From Gleimia hominis (GTDB lineage Bacteria; Actinomycetota; Actinomycetes; Actinomycetales; Actinomycetaceae), in contig NZ_CP126963.1 of NCBI RefSeq assembly GCF_002871945.2, forward strand, positions 930,001 to 994,000: a DNA stretch of 64,000 bases. The letters run 5' to 3'. Positions 9,834-19,550 of the stretch are shown in pieces. How positions within the stretch are numbered: the first letter of the stretch is position 1; every line of letters begins with the position of its first letter. The position numbers and the translations under genes were made by a program. The notes under the pieces are model-generated. The model did not search any database. It was not told the DNA's origin and worked only from the letters and a program-made list of their open reading frames with translations.

Positions 9834-9839
9834 AACCGC

Positions 9840-11126
9840 TTAACCTCCTACGAAAAACTCGCGAACACCCCGCAGCGCACGCACCAACCGATCCACTTCA
9901 GCAGGCGTAGTTGTCAACGACGCAGAAGCTCGCGTAGAAGACCGCACGCCAAAGAACGTATGCAACGGAATCGCGCAATGATGCCCCACCCGAACCGCTA
10001 CAGAAGCACCATCTAAAAACTGGCCCACATCGTGCGGGTGCACCCCATCTAGCGCAAACGAAACCACCCCGATGCGCCCATTCGGATCCTGCGGGCCAAG
10101 AATACGCACACCATCAACACTGCGCACCCCCTCAAGCAACTGCGCAGTAATCTGATCCTCATACGCGGCAATCCGATCCATCCCCACCTCACGCAAGAAC
10201 TTCACGGCCCGCGCCCACCCCACAGCCTGAGCCACCGGTTGCGAACCCGCCTCAAACCGTGCCGGCGGATCCTGGTAAATCGCCCGCTCCATCGTCACAG
10301 TCGCGATCATCGAACCACCTGTGAGCACCGGCGGCATCTGCTCCAACAAATCCGCCCGCCCCCACAACGCGCCAACACCCGTCGGTCCGCACATCTTATG
10401 AGACGAAAAACAAGCAAAATCCACGCCCAGTTGCTGCACATCAATCGGCATGTGCGCGGACGACTGCGTGGTGTCCAACACCACCAACGCACCCACTGCG
10501 CGAGCTGCCTCAACGATCTGCTTAACTGGCGAAATCGCGCCCGTCACATTCGACACGTGCGTAAATGCAACGACCTTCGTGTTCTTCGTGATCACGTCCA
10601 AAGTCGCCAAGTCAATCCGACCTTGCTCATCCAAATCCAGATAAGCAAACTCAGCACCCGTCTTACGGCACAGCTCTTGCCAGGGAATCAGGTTCGCATG
10701 ATGCTCACTGCGGGTCGTCACCACGCGGTCACCCGGCCCCAACTTGAAAGGCCCATTGAGATCCTCCGCAGTCGCATTAGAGAACGCGTAGGCCACCAAG
10801 TTCAACGCTTCCGTGGCGTTCTTCGTCCACACCAACTCGTCTGGACGCGCCCCCACAAAAGCCGCAACTGTCTCGCGCGCATCCTCAAACGCCTGCGTGG
10901 ACTCGTCCCCCAACAGGTGGGTCCCCCGATTCACCGCCGCATTCGTGTGCTCATAAAACTGCGTTTCCGCGTCAATCACACACTGTGGTTTCTGCGCGGT
11001 AGCAGACGAATCCAAATACGCAATCGGATCCCCAGAGCGGCCGGAGCGTGAAAGTATCGGAAACTGGTGGCGCAACGCCTCCACTTCCTGCACGTTCAAC
11101 GCCCCGGATTTCTGCTCTTCCATCAA
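9840..11126 (-). CDS. sufS: SufS, cysteine desulfurase (group II)
   Basis: PLP enzyme of 428 residues that takes sulfur from cysteine. Visible features: TRSEHHANLIPWQ, VVLDTTQSSAHMPIDV, the PLP lysine in SSHKMCGPTGVGALWG, and the active Cys in RVGHHCAIPLHTFFGV on a short loop, typical of SufS rather than IscS. It begins three bases after sufC and is followed by its partner sufU. Confidence 0.95.
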   Translation of the reverse strand: MMEEQKSGALNVQEVEALRHQFPILSRSGRSGDPIAYLDSSATAQKPQCVIDAETQFYEHTNAAVNRGTHLLGDESTQAFEDARETVAAFVGARPDELVWTKNATEALNLVAYAFSNATAEDLNGPFKLGPGDRVVTTRSEHHANLIPWQELCRKTGAEFAYLDLDEQGRIDLATLDVITKNTKVVAFTHVSNVTGAISPVKQIVEAARAVGALVVLDTTQSSAHMPIDVQQLGVDFACFSSHKMCGPTGVGALWGRADLLEQMPPVLTGGSMIATVTMERAIYQDPPARFEAGSQPVAQAVGWARAVKFLREVGMDRIAAYEDQITAQLLEGVRSVDGVRILGPQDPNGRIGVVSFALDGVHPHDVGQFLDGASVAVRVGHHCAIPLHTFFGVRSSTRASASLTTTPAEVDRLVRALRGVREFFVGG

Positions 11127-11129
11127 TAC

Positions 11130-11882
11130 TTACGCTTTCTGATAGCGGTCGTAACCTTCTTCTTCCAGCCGATCCGCAAGATCCGGACCGCCCTGATCCG
11201 CGATCCGACCATCCACGAACACGTGCACAAAGTCAGGTTTGATGTACTTCAAAATCCGCGTGTAGTGCGTCACCAAAATCACGCCCATGTTCGTCTTCTC
11301 ATGCGCGCGGTTCACGCCCTCAGACACAACCCTGAGCGCGTCCACATCCAGGCCCGAATCCGTCTCATCCAAAATCGCCATCGACGGCTTCAACAGCTCC
11401 ATCTGCAGGATCTCTAAACGCTTCTTTTCCCCACCGGAGAACCCCACGTTCACATCGCGCTGCGCGAACTGCGGATCCATCCGCAGGTTGTGCATCGCCT
11501 CGTTCACCTCTTTAACCCAAGACCGCAGCTTCGGAGCCTCCCCTTGAATCGCGGTTTTAGCGATGCGCAAGAAGTTCGAAACCGTAACCCCTGTAACCTC
11601 AACGGGGTACTGCATAGCCAGGAACATGCCCGCGTGAGCACGCTCATCCGGCGTCATCTCTAGCACATCTTCGCCATCCAACATCACCGAACCGGAATCG
11701 ATAATGTACTTCGGGTGGCCCGCCAGCGCGTACGCGAGCGTGGACTTACCCGACCCGTTCGGCCCCATGATCGCGTGAATTTCCCCGGAGTTAACCGTGA
11801 GGTTCACGCCCTTCAAGATGTTCTTTGTGCCCTCCGGCGTTTCCACACTCACGTGTAGGTCTTTAATATCAAGCGTTGTCAT
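11130..11882 (-). CDS. sufC: SufC, ATPase of the SufBCD scaffold
   Basis: ABC-type ATPase of 250 residues: Walker A GPNGSGKSTLAY, signature FSGGEKKRLEILQ, Walker B SMAILDETDSGLD and switch His in VILVTHY. The DETDSGLD variant is diagnostic of SufC. It drives conformational change in the SufB-SufD scaffold; it is not a membrane transporter. Confidence 0.96.
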   Translation of the reverse strand: MTTLDIKDLHVSVETPEGTKNILKGVNLTVNSGEIHAIMGPNGSGKSTLAYALAGHPKYIIDSGSVMLDGEDVLEMTPDERAHAGMFLAMQYPVEVTGVTVSNFLRIAKTAIQGEAPKLRSWVKEVNEAMHNLRMDPQFAQRDVNVGFSGGEKKRLEILQMELLKPSMAILDETDSGLDVDALRVVSEGVNRAHEKTNMGVILVTHYTRILKYIKPDFVHVFVDGRIADQGGPDLADRLEEEGYDRYQKA

Positions 11883-11952
11883 CAGAATCCTTCTACTTGT
11901 CTTAAACGTCTACGCAAACTGTTGGCAAGGTGTCCCTGCGCTGCGCTGCAGC

Positions 11953-13137
11953 CTACTTTTCAAATACTAAAGAGCCGCCGCGTTGCAGTTCCTCTTCCAC
12001 GGACTCCATCAGGTGATCCTGGATGGCCGGCACCCCGATCTCGTTGATTAGTTCCGCGAAGAATCCGCGCACCACCAGGCGGCGCGCCTCCATCTCCGGC
12101 ACCCCGCGGCTCATCAGGTAGAACAGCTGTTCATCGTCAAACCGGCCTGTTGCCGACGCGTGTCCCGCACCTTCAATTTCACCGTTCTCAATCTCGAGGT
12201 TCGGCACGGAATCCGCTTTCGGCCCTTGCGTCAACACCAGGTTGCGGTTCAGTTCGTACGTATCCGTTCCGTCCGCATCCTCTCCGATGAGGCAATCGCC
12301 CACCCAAACGGAATGCGCGTCCTCACCCTGCAACGCGCCCTTGTAGGTGACGCGCGAGTAGCAGTCTGGTTGCGTGTGCGCAATGTAGGGGCGGTGCTCC
12401 AAGTGCTGGCCTTCGTCGACGTAGTACAGTCCGTACAGTTCGATCCGCCCACGTGGAGCCGCGAACTCCGTGTCTGTACAAATGCGCACCATGTCGCCAC
12501 CGAAAGAAATGACGATGTGGCGCAGCTCCGTTTCTTTCCCCGCGCGGAGGCGGTGGTTTGACGCGTGGATCGCGGCGCGATCCCATTCCTGCAATGTCAC
12601 GACCGTGAGTTTAGCGCCATCTTGCGCGTCCACTTCCACGGTTTGGTTAAGCTTGCCACTTCCAGAATGTGAAAGCACCACCACCGCTTCAGAACCGGTG
12701 TGAGCGCGCACATAGATCCGTTGGCTCTGCAGGCCGTCAGTGCCCGCAGTGGACACCATTATAGGCTCATCAATTTTCGAGTCCGCTGGGATCTCAATGA
12801 GGTTCGTCTCGCGTGCCGCAGCCCACGAAACCACTCCGGTGCGGTCCCCGGGCGCCAACACGGGCGCGACCCGGTCATCGTCCATGCCCACAACCTCGAA
12901 CGTCGCGTTGCCCGCTAGCGTTACGTTTACCGGGCAGTTAACCGCCGAGTAATCTTTGGGTTCGAACAGTGCGTCAATGCGACGCAGAGGGGTGAAACGC
13001 CAATCTTCAGCGTGCCGCGTTGGCACTGGGATATCCGCGGGGTCGAATGAGGTCGGCCGATCCGCCCTGGAGGAATACGTGTGTTGCGTACCATCTCCGT
13101 GACTGTGTTTACGTGCCATCGTATCGGCTATCGTCAT
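11953..13137 (-). CDS. sufD: SufD, scaffold subunit
   Basis: Protein of 394 residues. The C-terminal half carries the SufBD beta-helix and the closing segment [21 protein letters not shown], shared with SufB. The N-terminal region [14 protein letters not shown] is typical of SufD. The ATG overlaps the sufB stop (ATGA), suggesting coupled synthesis at a fixed ratio with its heterodimer partner. Confidence 0.94.
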   Translation of the reverse strand: MTIADTMARKHSHGDGTQHTYSSRADRPTSFDPADIPVPTRHAEDWRFTPLRRIDALFEPKDYSAVNCPVNVTLAGNATFEVVGMDDDRVAPVLAPGDRTGVVSWAAARETNLIEIPADSKIDEPIMVSTAGTDGLQSQRIYVRAHTGSEAVVVLSHSGSGKLNQTVEVDAQDGAKLTVVTLQEWDRAAIHASNHRLRAGKETELRHIVISFGGDMVRICTDTEFAAPRGRIELYGLYYVDEGQHLEHRPYIAHTQPDCYSRVTYKGALQGEDAHSVWVGDCLIGEDADGTDTYELNRNLVLTQGPKADSVPNLEIENGEIEGAGHASATGRFDDEQLFYLMSRGVPEMEARRLVVRGFFAELINEIGVPAIQDHLMESVEEELQRGGSLVFEK

Positions 13138-14579
13138 CCGACAGATCCTTCCATTTGCAACTCGATTAGACGGTTTAACTCCAACGCGTATTCCATCGGC
13201 AACTCACGCGCGATAGGCTCCACGAAACCACGCACAATCATGGCCATCGCTTCCGTTTCTTCCAGGCCGCGGCTCATCAGGTAGAACAACTGGTCTTCAC
13301 TGACTTTAGACACAGTGGCTTCGTGACCCATCTCCACGTCGTCCGTTCGCACATCCACGTACGGGTACGTGTCAGAACGCGAAATCTTATCTACTAGCAA
13401 GGCGTCACACAGCACGTTGGACTTCGAATGTGTAGCGCGTTTGTGTACTTCCACCAGACCGCGGTATGAGGATCGGCCGCCGCCGCGCGCCACCGATTTT
13501 GCGACAATCGAAGAGGAAGTGTGCGGCGCCATGTGGATCATCTTCGCGCCCGTGTCTTGGTGCTGACCTTCCCCGGCGAAACCAATTGACAGTGTTTCCC
13601 CACGCGCATGCTCACCCATCAGGTAGCACGCCGGGTACTTCATGGTCACGGAGGAACCGATGTTGCCATCGACCCATTCCATGGATCCGCCCTCTTCAAC
13701 CATTGCGCGCTGCGTCACCAGGTTGAGGACGTTGTTGGACCAGTTCTGAATGGTCGTGTACCGCACGCGCGCGTCTTTCGCCACGAAAATCTCCACAATC
13801 GCGGCGTGCAACGAGTTCGTGTCATAAATCGGCGCTGTGCACCCTTCAACGTAGTGAACATACGAACCCTCATCGGCAATAATGAGGGTACGTTCGAACT
13901 GGCCCATCGCCTCCGTATTAATCCGGAAATAAGCCTGCAGCGGAATCTCCACGTGAACCCCCGGTGGGACGTAAACGAAGGAACCACCCGACCATGCCGC
14001 CGTGTTCAATGCCGCGAACTTATTGTCCCCCGCTGGAATCGATTTACCGAAGTACTTCTCGAACAGCTCCGGGTACTTCTTCAACCCCGTGTCGGTGTCG
14101 AGGAACACTACGCCCTGACGCTCCAGGTCCTCTTGGATCTGCTGGTAAACCACTTCGGACTCGTACTGTGCCGCGACGCCTGCTACCAAGCGGTTGCGTT
14201 CTGCCTCAGGAATCCCCAAGCGGTCGTACGTGTGCTTGATTTCATCTGGCAGATCGTCCCAAGACTGCGCAACCCGATCCGTTGGCCGCACGTAGTACTT
14301 GAACTTGTCGTAATCGATATCATCGATTTTCGGGCCCCATTTAGGAATCGGTTTACGTTGCCATGCTTTGAATCCCTTGAGGCGGCGCTCCAGCATCCAT
14401 TCGGGCTCACCTTTGATTTTAGAAATGTGGCGGACCAGCTCTTCCGTTAAACCACGCTGCGCGTCTTTACCGTACAGATCCGTGTCATGCCATCCATATT
14501 CGTAAGCACCGATTGAATCGATGATCTCTTCATCGGCCAGTTGCTTCTCATTCTTCGCAACCGGAGATGTTGTAGACAT
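13134..14579 (-). CDS. sufB: SufB, Fe-S cluster scaffold subunit
   Basis: Protein of 481 residues and the best conserved member of the complex, with [30 protein letters not shown] and [20 protein letters not shown]. Nascent clusters are built on SufB with sulfur from SufS/SufU. A clear AAAGGA ribosome site precedes the ATG. No intein is present, unlike in many mycobacterial sufB genes. A 33-bp gap separates it from the regulator. Confidence 0.96.
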   Translation of the reverse strand: MSTTSPVAKNEKQLADEEIIDSIGAYEYGWHDTDLYGKDAQRGLTEELVRHISKIKGEPEWMLERRLKGFKAWQRKPIPKWGPKIDDIDYDKFKYYVRPTDRVAQSWDDLPDEIKHTYDRLGIPEAERNRLVAGVAAQYESEVVYQQIQEDLERQGVVFLDTDTGLKKYPELFEKYFGKSIPAGDNKFAALNTAAWSGGSFVYVPPGVHVEIPLQAYFRINTEAMGQFERTLIIADEGSYVHYVEGCTAPIYDTNSLHAAIVEIFVAKDARVRYTTIQNWSNNVLNLVTQRAMVEEGGSMEWVDGNIGSSVTMKYPACYLMGEHARGETLSIGFAGEGQHQDTGAKMIHMAPHTSSSIVAKSVARGGGRSSYRGLVEVHKRATHSKSNVLCDALLVDKISRSDTYPYVDVRTDDVEMGHEATVSKVSEDQLFYLMSRGLEETEAMAMIVRGFVEPIARELPMEYALELNRLIELQMEGSVG

Positions 14580-14612
14580 AGATTTCCTTTCTACTCAATA
14601 CCGCGATCGAGC

Positions 14613-15302
14613 TCAGCTGTTGTTCCACCGGGGACGTTTAGTAATCGAAGCCACGGGAATGTGGGTGGTGCACACGTGTTCGCCCCCAGTTAGGGTCGCC
14701 AACCGCTGTACGTGCACGTCGAGCAGGCGTGCGAACGCCTGTGTCTCCGCTTCACACAGCTGTGGGAACTCCTCCGCCACCGTCAATATGGGGCAGTGAC
14801 CTTGACACAGTTGGACAGCAAAGTTACCCGCCCCCACGTCGCGCACACTAGCCGCGTACCCATCTTGGGTTAACGCATCTGCCAGGGCCATCGCTTGCGC
14901 CCGGGGGTCGTTACCTGCCGCTCGGATAATAGGCGCGTATTTGCGTTCAATCTCGCGGCTGCGCGCCGCAGCAAAACTTTCGATCGCACCTTCGCCGGCT
15001 GTCTGCGCCAAATACGATAGCGCCCGGTTCGCGATCTCTGAATAACTATCTGTCAGCTGGTCGTGAGCTGCTTCCGTCGCCACGTAGTGTCGCGCCGGTC
15101 GGCCTCGACCACGCGGCTTAGTGCTAACGATTTCGTGTTCTTCGATTTCCCCCGCCGCTTCCAGCGAGGTGATGTGGCGTCGCACCGCAGCAGTTGTTAA
15201 TCCGAGGATACGGGCTATAACAGTGGACGTCACCGGCCCTTTCTCGACAACGAGGTCGAGGACCTGTTCGCGCGTGCCTTGCGGTTCTTCGCTTGGGGCC
15301 AC
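14613..15302 (-). CDS. sufR: SufR-type Fe-S sensing transcriptional regulator
   Basis: Protein of 229 residues: winged helix-turn-helix at about 8-75 (TSTVIARILGLTTAAVRRHI, then the wing RGRGRPARHY), followed by a sensor domain with Cys166, Cys170, Cys183 and Cys211, candidate cluster ligands. SufR proteins with a bound cluster repress the suf operon and release it when clusters run short. Position at the head of the operon fits. A palindrome 114 bp upstream of the start is a candidate operator. Confidence 0.9.
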   Translation of the reverse strand: MAPSEEPQGTREQVLDLVVEKGPVTSTVIARILGLTTAAVRRHITSLEAAGEIEEHEIVSTKPRGRGRPARHYVATEAAHDQLTDSYSEIANRALSYLAQTAGEGAIESFAAARSREIERKYAPIIRAAGNDPRAQAMALADALTQDGYAASVRDVGAGNFAVQLCQGHCPILTVAEEFPQLCEAETQAFARLLDVHVQRLATLTGGEHVCTTHIPVASITKRPRWNNS

Positions 15303-15415
15303 GTTGTCCTCCTTCCAAATTCAGGAGCCCTCACGTGACAGGAGAGCCCGCTGCGTCAAATACGCTGCGCAACTAGCCTAGCGCTTTTACGCAACAAACT
15401 CATTACTTAAAGTGA

Positions 15416-15436
15416 TTACCTACAACACTTAGGTAA
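15416..15436. promoter_or_regulatory. Candidate SufR operator upstream of sufR
   Basis: Perfect inverted repeat TTACCTA, 7-base spacer, TAGGTAA, between the Nudix gene end and sufR. It is the most symmetric element in this gap. It differs from the published mycobacterial SufR box, so the assignment is inferred from position only. Confidence 0.4.
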
Positions 15437-15480
15437 CCCTCACCAAGATGGAACCTGCTAGTACGTGCTGGACAGTGCTT

Positions 15481-16128
15481 TTATCTACCCAGAGGCGAAC
15501 GCATCCACGGCGCGTCAGAAGGACGTAAGGGGGCCCAATCTTTATCGAGGGCAGATTTCGTGGCTAATAGCCCCATCACCGCCGACGGGTTATGTAACTG
15601 CCCGCTATGAATGGCTGCAACGGCCTCCTCCAGATTCACCCACCGGGTCTGCATCAGCGCCTCCTCATCCTCGCGTTCAAACCGTTCACCAAGGGGAACT
15701 TCGGAAACCTCGCGCGCTAAATAAATCCGCAACGCTTCCGTCGACCCGCCCGGGGAAGTAAAGAAATCCACAAGCACGTCCCAGCGTTGCGCCTTTAGGT
15801 CAGTTTCCTCTTTTAGCTCGCGTTTAGCAGCGTCCAGCGGGCGTTCGCCCGGCTTATCCAGCAGGCCAGCTGGGATCTCCCACAAAGTGGCCTGCACGGG
15901 GTGGCGATACTGATTAACCAACGCCACTTGCGGCCGGCCATCGTTCCACCTCAGTGCCACGATCGCAACCGCCCCGGTGTGCGCCACGTAGTGCCTCACC
16001 ACCGTAGTGTTTTCGCTAAGTTGAACGCGGTCCTCATCCATGTCAAACACGGCTCCGCGCCACACGCGATCGTGGGCAACAACTGGGAAGCTCGTGGGTT
16101 TATCAGCAATCATCCTCATCACTTTCAC
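15481..16128 (-). CDS. Nudix hydrolase, ADP-ribose pyrophosphatase-like
   Basis: Protein of up to 215 residues. The Nudix box is visible as GLLDKPGERPLDAAKREL followed by KEETDL, with the upstream ALVNQYRHPVQATLWEIPAG typical of ADP-ribose/nucleoside-diphosphate-sugar hydrolases. It overlaps the end of murJ. Three starts are possible (GTG 16128, ATG 16119, ATG 16113), none with a strong ribosome site. In M. tuberculosis the homologue Rv1700 also lies near steB. Confidence 0.9.
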   Translation of the reverse strand: MKVMRMIADKPTSFPVVAHDRVWRGAVFDMDEDRVQLSENTTVVRHYVAHTGAVAIVALRWNDGRPQVALVNQYRHPVQATLWEIPAGLLDKPGERPLDAAKRELKEETDLKAQRWDVLVDFFTSPGGSTEALRIYLAREVSEVPLGERFEREDEEALMQTRWVNLEEAVAAIHSGQLHNPSAVMGLLATKSALDKDWAPLRPSDAPWMRSPLGR

Positions 16129-17749
16129 TTATCCGAGTTCTCAAAATCGCCAGAACGCTCTTTGACCCGACGGTCAAGATGCAGGCGACGAGCAAACCAA
16201 TCCCCACCAATGCCGCCGCTATACACGCGAGGAGGCCCTGCAGGAAACCCTGCCCCCACGTAACAATCAACCGAGTGCACGCGTAACAAAGCGCACTCAG
16301 GGGAATGAGCAACGCCGCGGCCCGCACGAGCACACCCCAGTATCCAGATAGGCACGCCGGTGAACACTGCCGGCGAATCGTAAACAATACCACTAACCCA
16401 CCCAGCGTGAGCCCAACCGTGTGGGCTGCGGCAAATGCCGTGATCGCCCAGTACCCACTGCCTTCCGCGGGGGTCAGCGCCCGCGCCAAAACGAGTGTAG
16501 CTGCGGCCACCCCCAACCAGGACAACGCAGCGACTTGCCATGCCCTCCGGGGCTGCCCAACGGCCAAGAGTGCCCGCTGACCAAAGTACAAGAGTGCATA
16601 CCCCCACAGTGACGGGGCCATGACGCAAAGAGCAGTGTGCATGCCGGGCACCGGCGTTAAGAGGTTGAAAAAGCGTGCTGCTACCGGTGCCATAGCGACC
16701 AGCAGGCTCACTCCCGCGAGCGCTCCGACACTCACCCGCTGTGCACTGCGCGCACACGTGCGTTCAAAGATCGACGAGCAGCCCTGCTCCCCATGCTCAG
16801 AAAGAATCGGGAACGCGGCCGTTACCAACGGGTAGATGAAAACCGCGTGCGGTAACCAGTACACGGCCTGCGTGTACTGAAAAATCGCAACCGTACCCCC
16901 CTCACCGTAGGTACGCAGCGCCCAAAGGCCCGCTACCACGCTCACCTGCTGGGCGATTAACGCGCCCACCCCAGACATTCCCAGCGCCCAGGCACGACGC
17001 GCCTCACTGCGACGCAGGTTCAAGGTAGGCCGCAAACGCACCCCTAGACGCGACACGGGAACCAGCAGCGGCAGGGACAAACTAGCCGCCCCCAAGGTGG
17101 TGCCCCAACCGAGCACCAGCACCCCCGCATGCGGGTCAGGAACCGCGGCGTAAACCACGAACGTGCCGATAGTAACCAAAGAAGAGAACAGTGGCATCAG
17201 AGCCGGCCAGATGAACCGCTTGTGCGCCTGCAGCGTTCCCGTTAACACTACGGACACGCCGTACAGGGGGATTTGCCACGCAAAAATGCGCAAGAACGTG
17301 GTTAGCAGCGCGTGCTGATCTGCGATTACAGTATCCGCTGGCACGGGAATCAGCTGCGCAATCAGGGGGGCGCCTGCGCACACACCCACCGCAAGGATGC
17401 TCAACGTTAAACTAACCCACGTCAGCAGAGCCGAGGCAATGCGTGACGTATCATCTTTAAGCCCGCGCTTAACCAGCCCGGCTAGTAGCGGAACAGTAAT
17501 TCCCGACAGCGCGCCGCCGATAACGATTTCAAAAATAATGTTCGGCACCTGGTTCGCACTGGCGTAGGCTCCCGCAAGGCTACCGGAGCCAACGAACGCG
17601 CTTTGCGCCATCCACCGCAAGAACCCAAACGCGCGGGAAGCGAGCGTGGCTAGCGCCAGCATCCCAACGGTCCCTAACCCCACCTTGGTTAGTGCAGCGT
17701 TGAACAGGCGCGTTGCCCGCCGCGGAACCGAGCTGGACTCGTTACTCAT
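16103..17749 (-). CDS. murJ: MurJ-family lipid II flippase
   Basis: Polytopic MOP-superfamily protein of 548 residues with about 14 membrane segments. The N-terminal ATLASRAFGFLRWMAQSAFVG and ANQVPNIIFEIVIGGALSG segments are characteristic of MurJ/MviN, which moves lipid II across the membrane for peptidoglycan synthesis. It starts inside the stop of the preceding MraY-like gene (4-bp overlap), suggesting an envelope operon. No C-terminal kinase-like extension, unlike mycobacterial MurJ. Confidence 0.92.
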   Translation of the reverse strand: MSNESSSVPRRATRLFNAALTKVGLGTVGMLALATLASRAFGFLRWMAQSAFVGSGSLAGAYASANQVPNIIFEIVIGGALSGITVPLLAGLVKRGLKDDTSRIASALLTWVSLTLSILAVGVCAGAPLIAQLIPVPADTVIADQHALLTTFLRIFAWQIPLYGVSVVLTGTLQAHKRFIWPALMPLFSSLVTIGTFVVYAAVPDPHAGVLVLGWGTTLGAASLSLPLLVPVSRLGVRLRPTLNLRRSEARRAWALGMSGVGALIAQQVSVVAGLWALRTYGEGGTVAIFQYTQAVYWLPHAVFIYPLVTAAFPILSEHGEQGCSSIFERTCARSAQRVSVGALAGVSLLVAMAPVAARFFNLLTPVPGMHTALCVMAPSLWGYALLYFGQRALLAVGQPRRAWQVAALSWLGVAAATLVLARALTPAEGSGYWAITAFAAAHTVGLTLGGLVVLFTIRRQCSPACLSGYWGVLVRAAALLIPLSALCYACTRLIVTWGQGFLQGLLACIAAALVGIGLLVACILTVGSKSVLAILRTRISESDEDDC

Positions 17750-18576
17750 AGGCCGCTGTTATCCGCCTGCGCTAGCCCCCACTGATCTACGGCACGTAAC
17801 CACGGGGTTTGGTTTATGACCTGGGTGAAGGACACGCGTTCGGACAGTAACACTAGGCCCGCGATTGTGGCAGCCAGTACCGCTCGCCCGGCGCGCGAGC
17901 GGATCTTGCATAGTCCCGATCCCAAGTAGAACCCAAGTGCGTTCGCGCCCGTGTCGCCCATCATAGTGTGTGCCCGCGCGTCGCTGCGCGCAGTGGCCAA
18001 CACAACTGCGGCGGTGGTTGCTGCTACCGCCGGGGCGGGCCGGGCGACGATTGCTGTCTGAAGGGCCGCAACCTTGAGGGCTCGGGTGGGGCGCAAATCA
18101 AACAGGTTCAACAGGTTCGCGTTGCCGGCCATGATCACTGTGTCTAAGCCCGCGTCGATCCACCAACCGGCTGCGCGTGAGCGCGTGTTGCGCTCAAGGG
18201 CTAGTGCTGCGGCGGAGGCGGTGATAGCAACAGCCTTGATTGCACCCGAAGAAACGTGCCCGGATTTCAATGCGGCTAAATGCCCGCGCAATCCCTTCGC
18301 CTGTTTCTCACCATCTGCGCGACCCTGATCTACGTCGTCCCACACTCCCGCAGCGGTTACCGCCGCAGTAGCGGCGCTAAGCGCGGGGTCGTGCACCAAT
18401 GCGGCCCCCACGGTAGCACTCGCGATTGCCACGCCCTCAGATAAAGAAACAGTCTGGCCCCAGTGATTGACCCGCGCTAAACGCGGCTGGTGGCGCAGTT
18501 TCCAGTTCAGACCCCCCGCAACAGCACCCGCCACTGCAGACGCTGCTACCGCCAACCACCACTTATTTTTACCCAT
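17746..18576 (-). CDS. MraY/WecA-like (PNPT family) membrane protein, divergent
   Basis: Membrane protein of 276 residues, shorter than MraY (about 320-360). Three family signposts are recognisable: a DD pair in AAGVWDDVDQ, a loop GNANLLNLFDLRPTRALK that mirrors the Asn/Asp active-site loop, and MMGDTGANALGF matching the catalytic GDxGxxxxG motif. Family enzymes transfer phospho-sugars from UDP-sugars to undecaprenyl phosphate. The substrate is unknown. It lies between steB and murJ on one strand. Confidence 0.72.
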   Translation of the reverse strand: MGKNKWWLAVAASAVAGAVAGGLNWKLRHQPRLARVNHWGQTVSLSEGVAIASATVGAALVHDPALSAATAAVTAAGVWDDVDQGRADGEKQAKGLRGHLAALKSGHVSSGAIKAVAITASAAALALERNTRSRAAGWWIDAGLDTVIMAGNANLLNLFDLRPTRALKVAALQTAIVARPAPAVAATTAAVVLATARSDARAHTMMGDTGANALGFYLGSGLCKIRSRAGRAVLAATIAGLVLLSERVSFTQVINQTPWLRAVDQWGLAQADNSGL

Positions 18577-18607
18577 TAACTTCGATCGCCTAACACTTCC
18601 GATTCAA

Positions 18608-19537
18608 CTACGGCAAAGGTGGCATAGCCGAGTTCACATCGTTCCCCTGGCCGAAAGCCCGCGCCTGCGCACCCGCGGACACGAGCGCGAGAACGGCTGA
18701 CGCATTCCCCATGGCACTGCCCACACCATCGACCGTAGTCACCACGGCCCCCTCATCGCGCAGCACCGAAACCAAACCATCCTTAGTGGCGGACTGGCCC
18801 AGCACCACCCCGGACTTCGGGGCCTTCGCAATCGCGGTCCCAAGCTGCGTGAGCATCGACGTGTCCGGTTCCGCATTGGGACCCGTAGGAGTCGGGGTTG
18901 GTTCTTCCCCCGCTTCAGGCCGCACCGGCCCCACCAGTAAGATTGCCTCCGACTTCGTCGTATCCTGATCGAACTGCACCAGGGCATTATCTTTATCCGT
19001 AAGCATTTCGCGGATCAGCTTCGAATCCTCAGAATCATCCGTGAGCACCTGCGTCAACGCCTGCCCAAAGATCTGCGCACTACCTGCGTCTTTCAGGTCA
19101 TCCCCACTGAGGTGCTCCGCGATCGGCGACGACAAGGATGCCCGGAACTGCGTCATCCCACCGGCTGTCCAATTGTCAGTCAAAGCCGCGGTCTGGTTCA
19201 CTTTACCGCCCGCCACCTCAACGTAAGAACGGACCGCATCCACGTCCTCAGAACGGGTCTGCGGTAAAGAAACCACCGCCACGTTCACGCCCTTGAGTTT
19301 ATTCGGCAGCAGTTGGCGCGCGGCCTCATCAATCCAATCATTGCGATTCGCAATATCCGCGTGCGCCTGTTCAATCTGAGCCGTCGTTTTCGTCTGGGTC
19401 TCACGCAAAGACTCCACCTGTCCCGTCAGCCCCGACGCAATCGGGGTTTGCAGTGGGCCCGCGCCCAACACCACTCCCAAGGCCAACGCTAGAAACACGG
19501 AGATAAGTGAAACCAAATGGTACCGAAAATCAACCAT
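18608..19537 (-). CDS. steB: SteB/MctB family membrane-anchored protein
   Basis: Protein of 309 residues beginning with the family signature MVDFRYHLVSLISVFLALAL, a single N-terminal membrane anchor, then a coiled-coil segment (about 38-75) and an extracytoplasmic domain. In Corynebacterium the SteA-SteB pair supports daughter-cell separation; the M. tuberculosis relative Rv1698 was described as a copper-related outer-layer protein. It follows steA by 13 bp. The Pro/Thr-rich stretch near residue 220 is a local insertion. Confidence 0.9.
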   Translation of the reverse strand: MVDFRYHLVSLISVFLALALGVVLGAGPLQTPIASGLTGQVESLRETQTKTTAQIEQAHADIANRNDWIDEAARQLLPNKLKGVNVAVVSLPQTRSEDVDAVRSYVEVAGGKVNQTAALTDNWTAGGMTQFRASLSSPIAEHLSGDDLKDAGSAQIFGQALTQVLTDDSEDSKLIREMLTDKDNALVQFDQDTTKSEAILLVGPVRPEAGEEPTPTPTGPNAEPDTSMLTQLGTAIAKAPKSGVVLGQSATKDGLVSVLRDEGAVVTTVDGVGSAMGNASAVLALVSAGAQARAFGQGNDVNSAMPPLP

Positions 19538-19550
19538 AAACTACTTCCAA

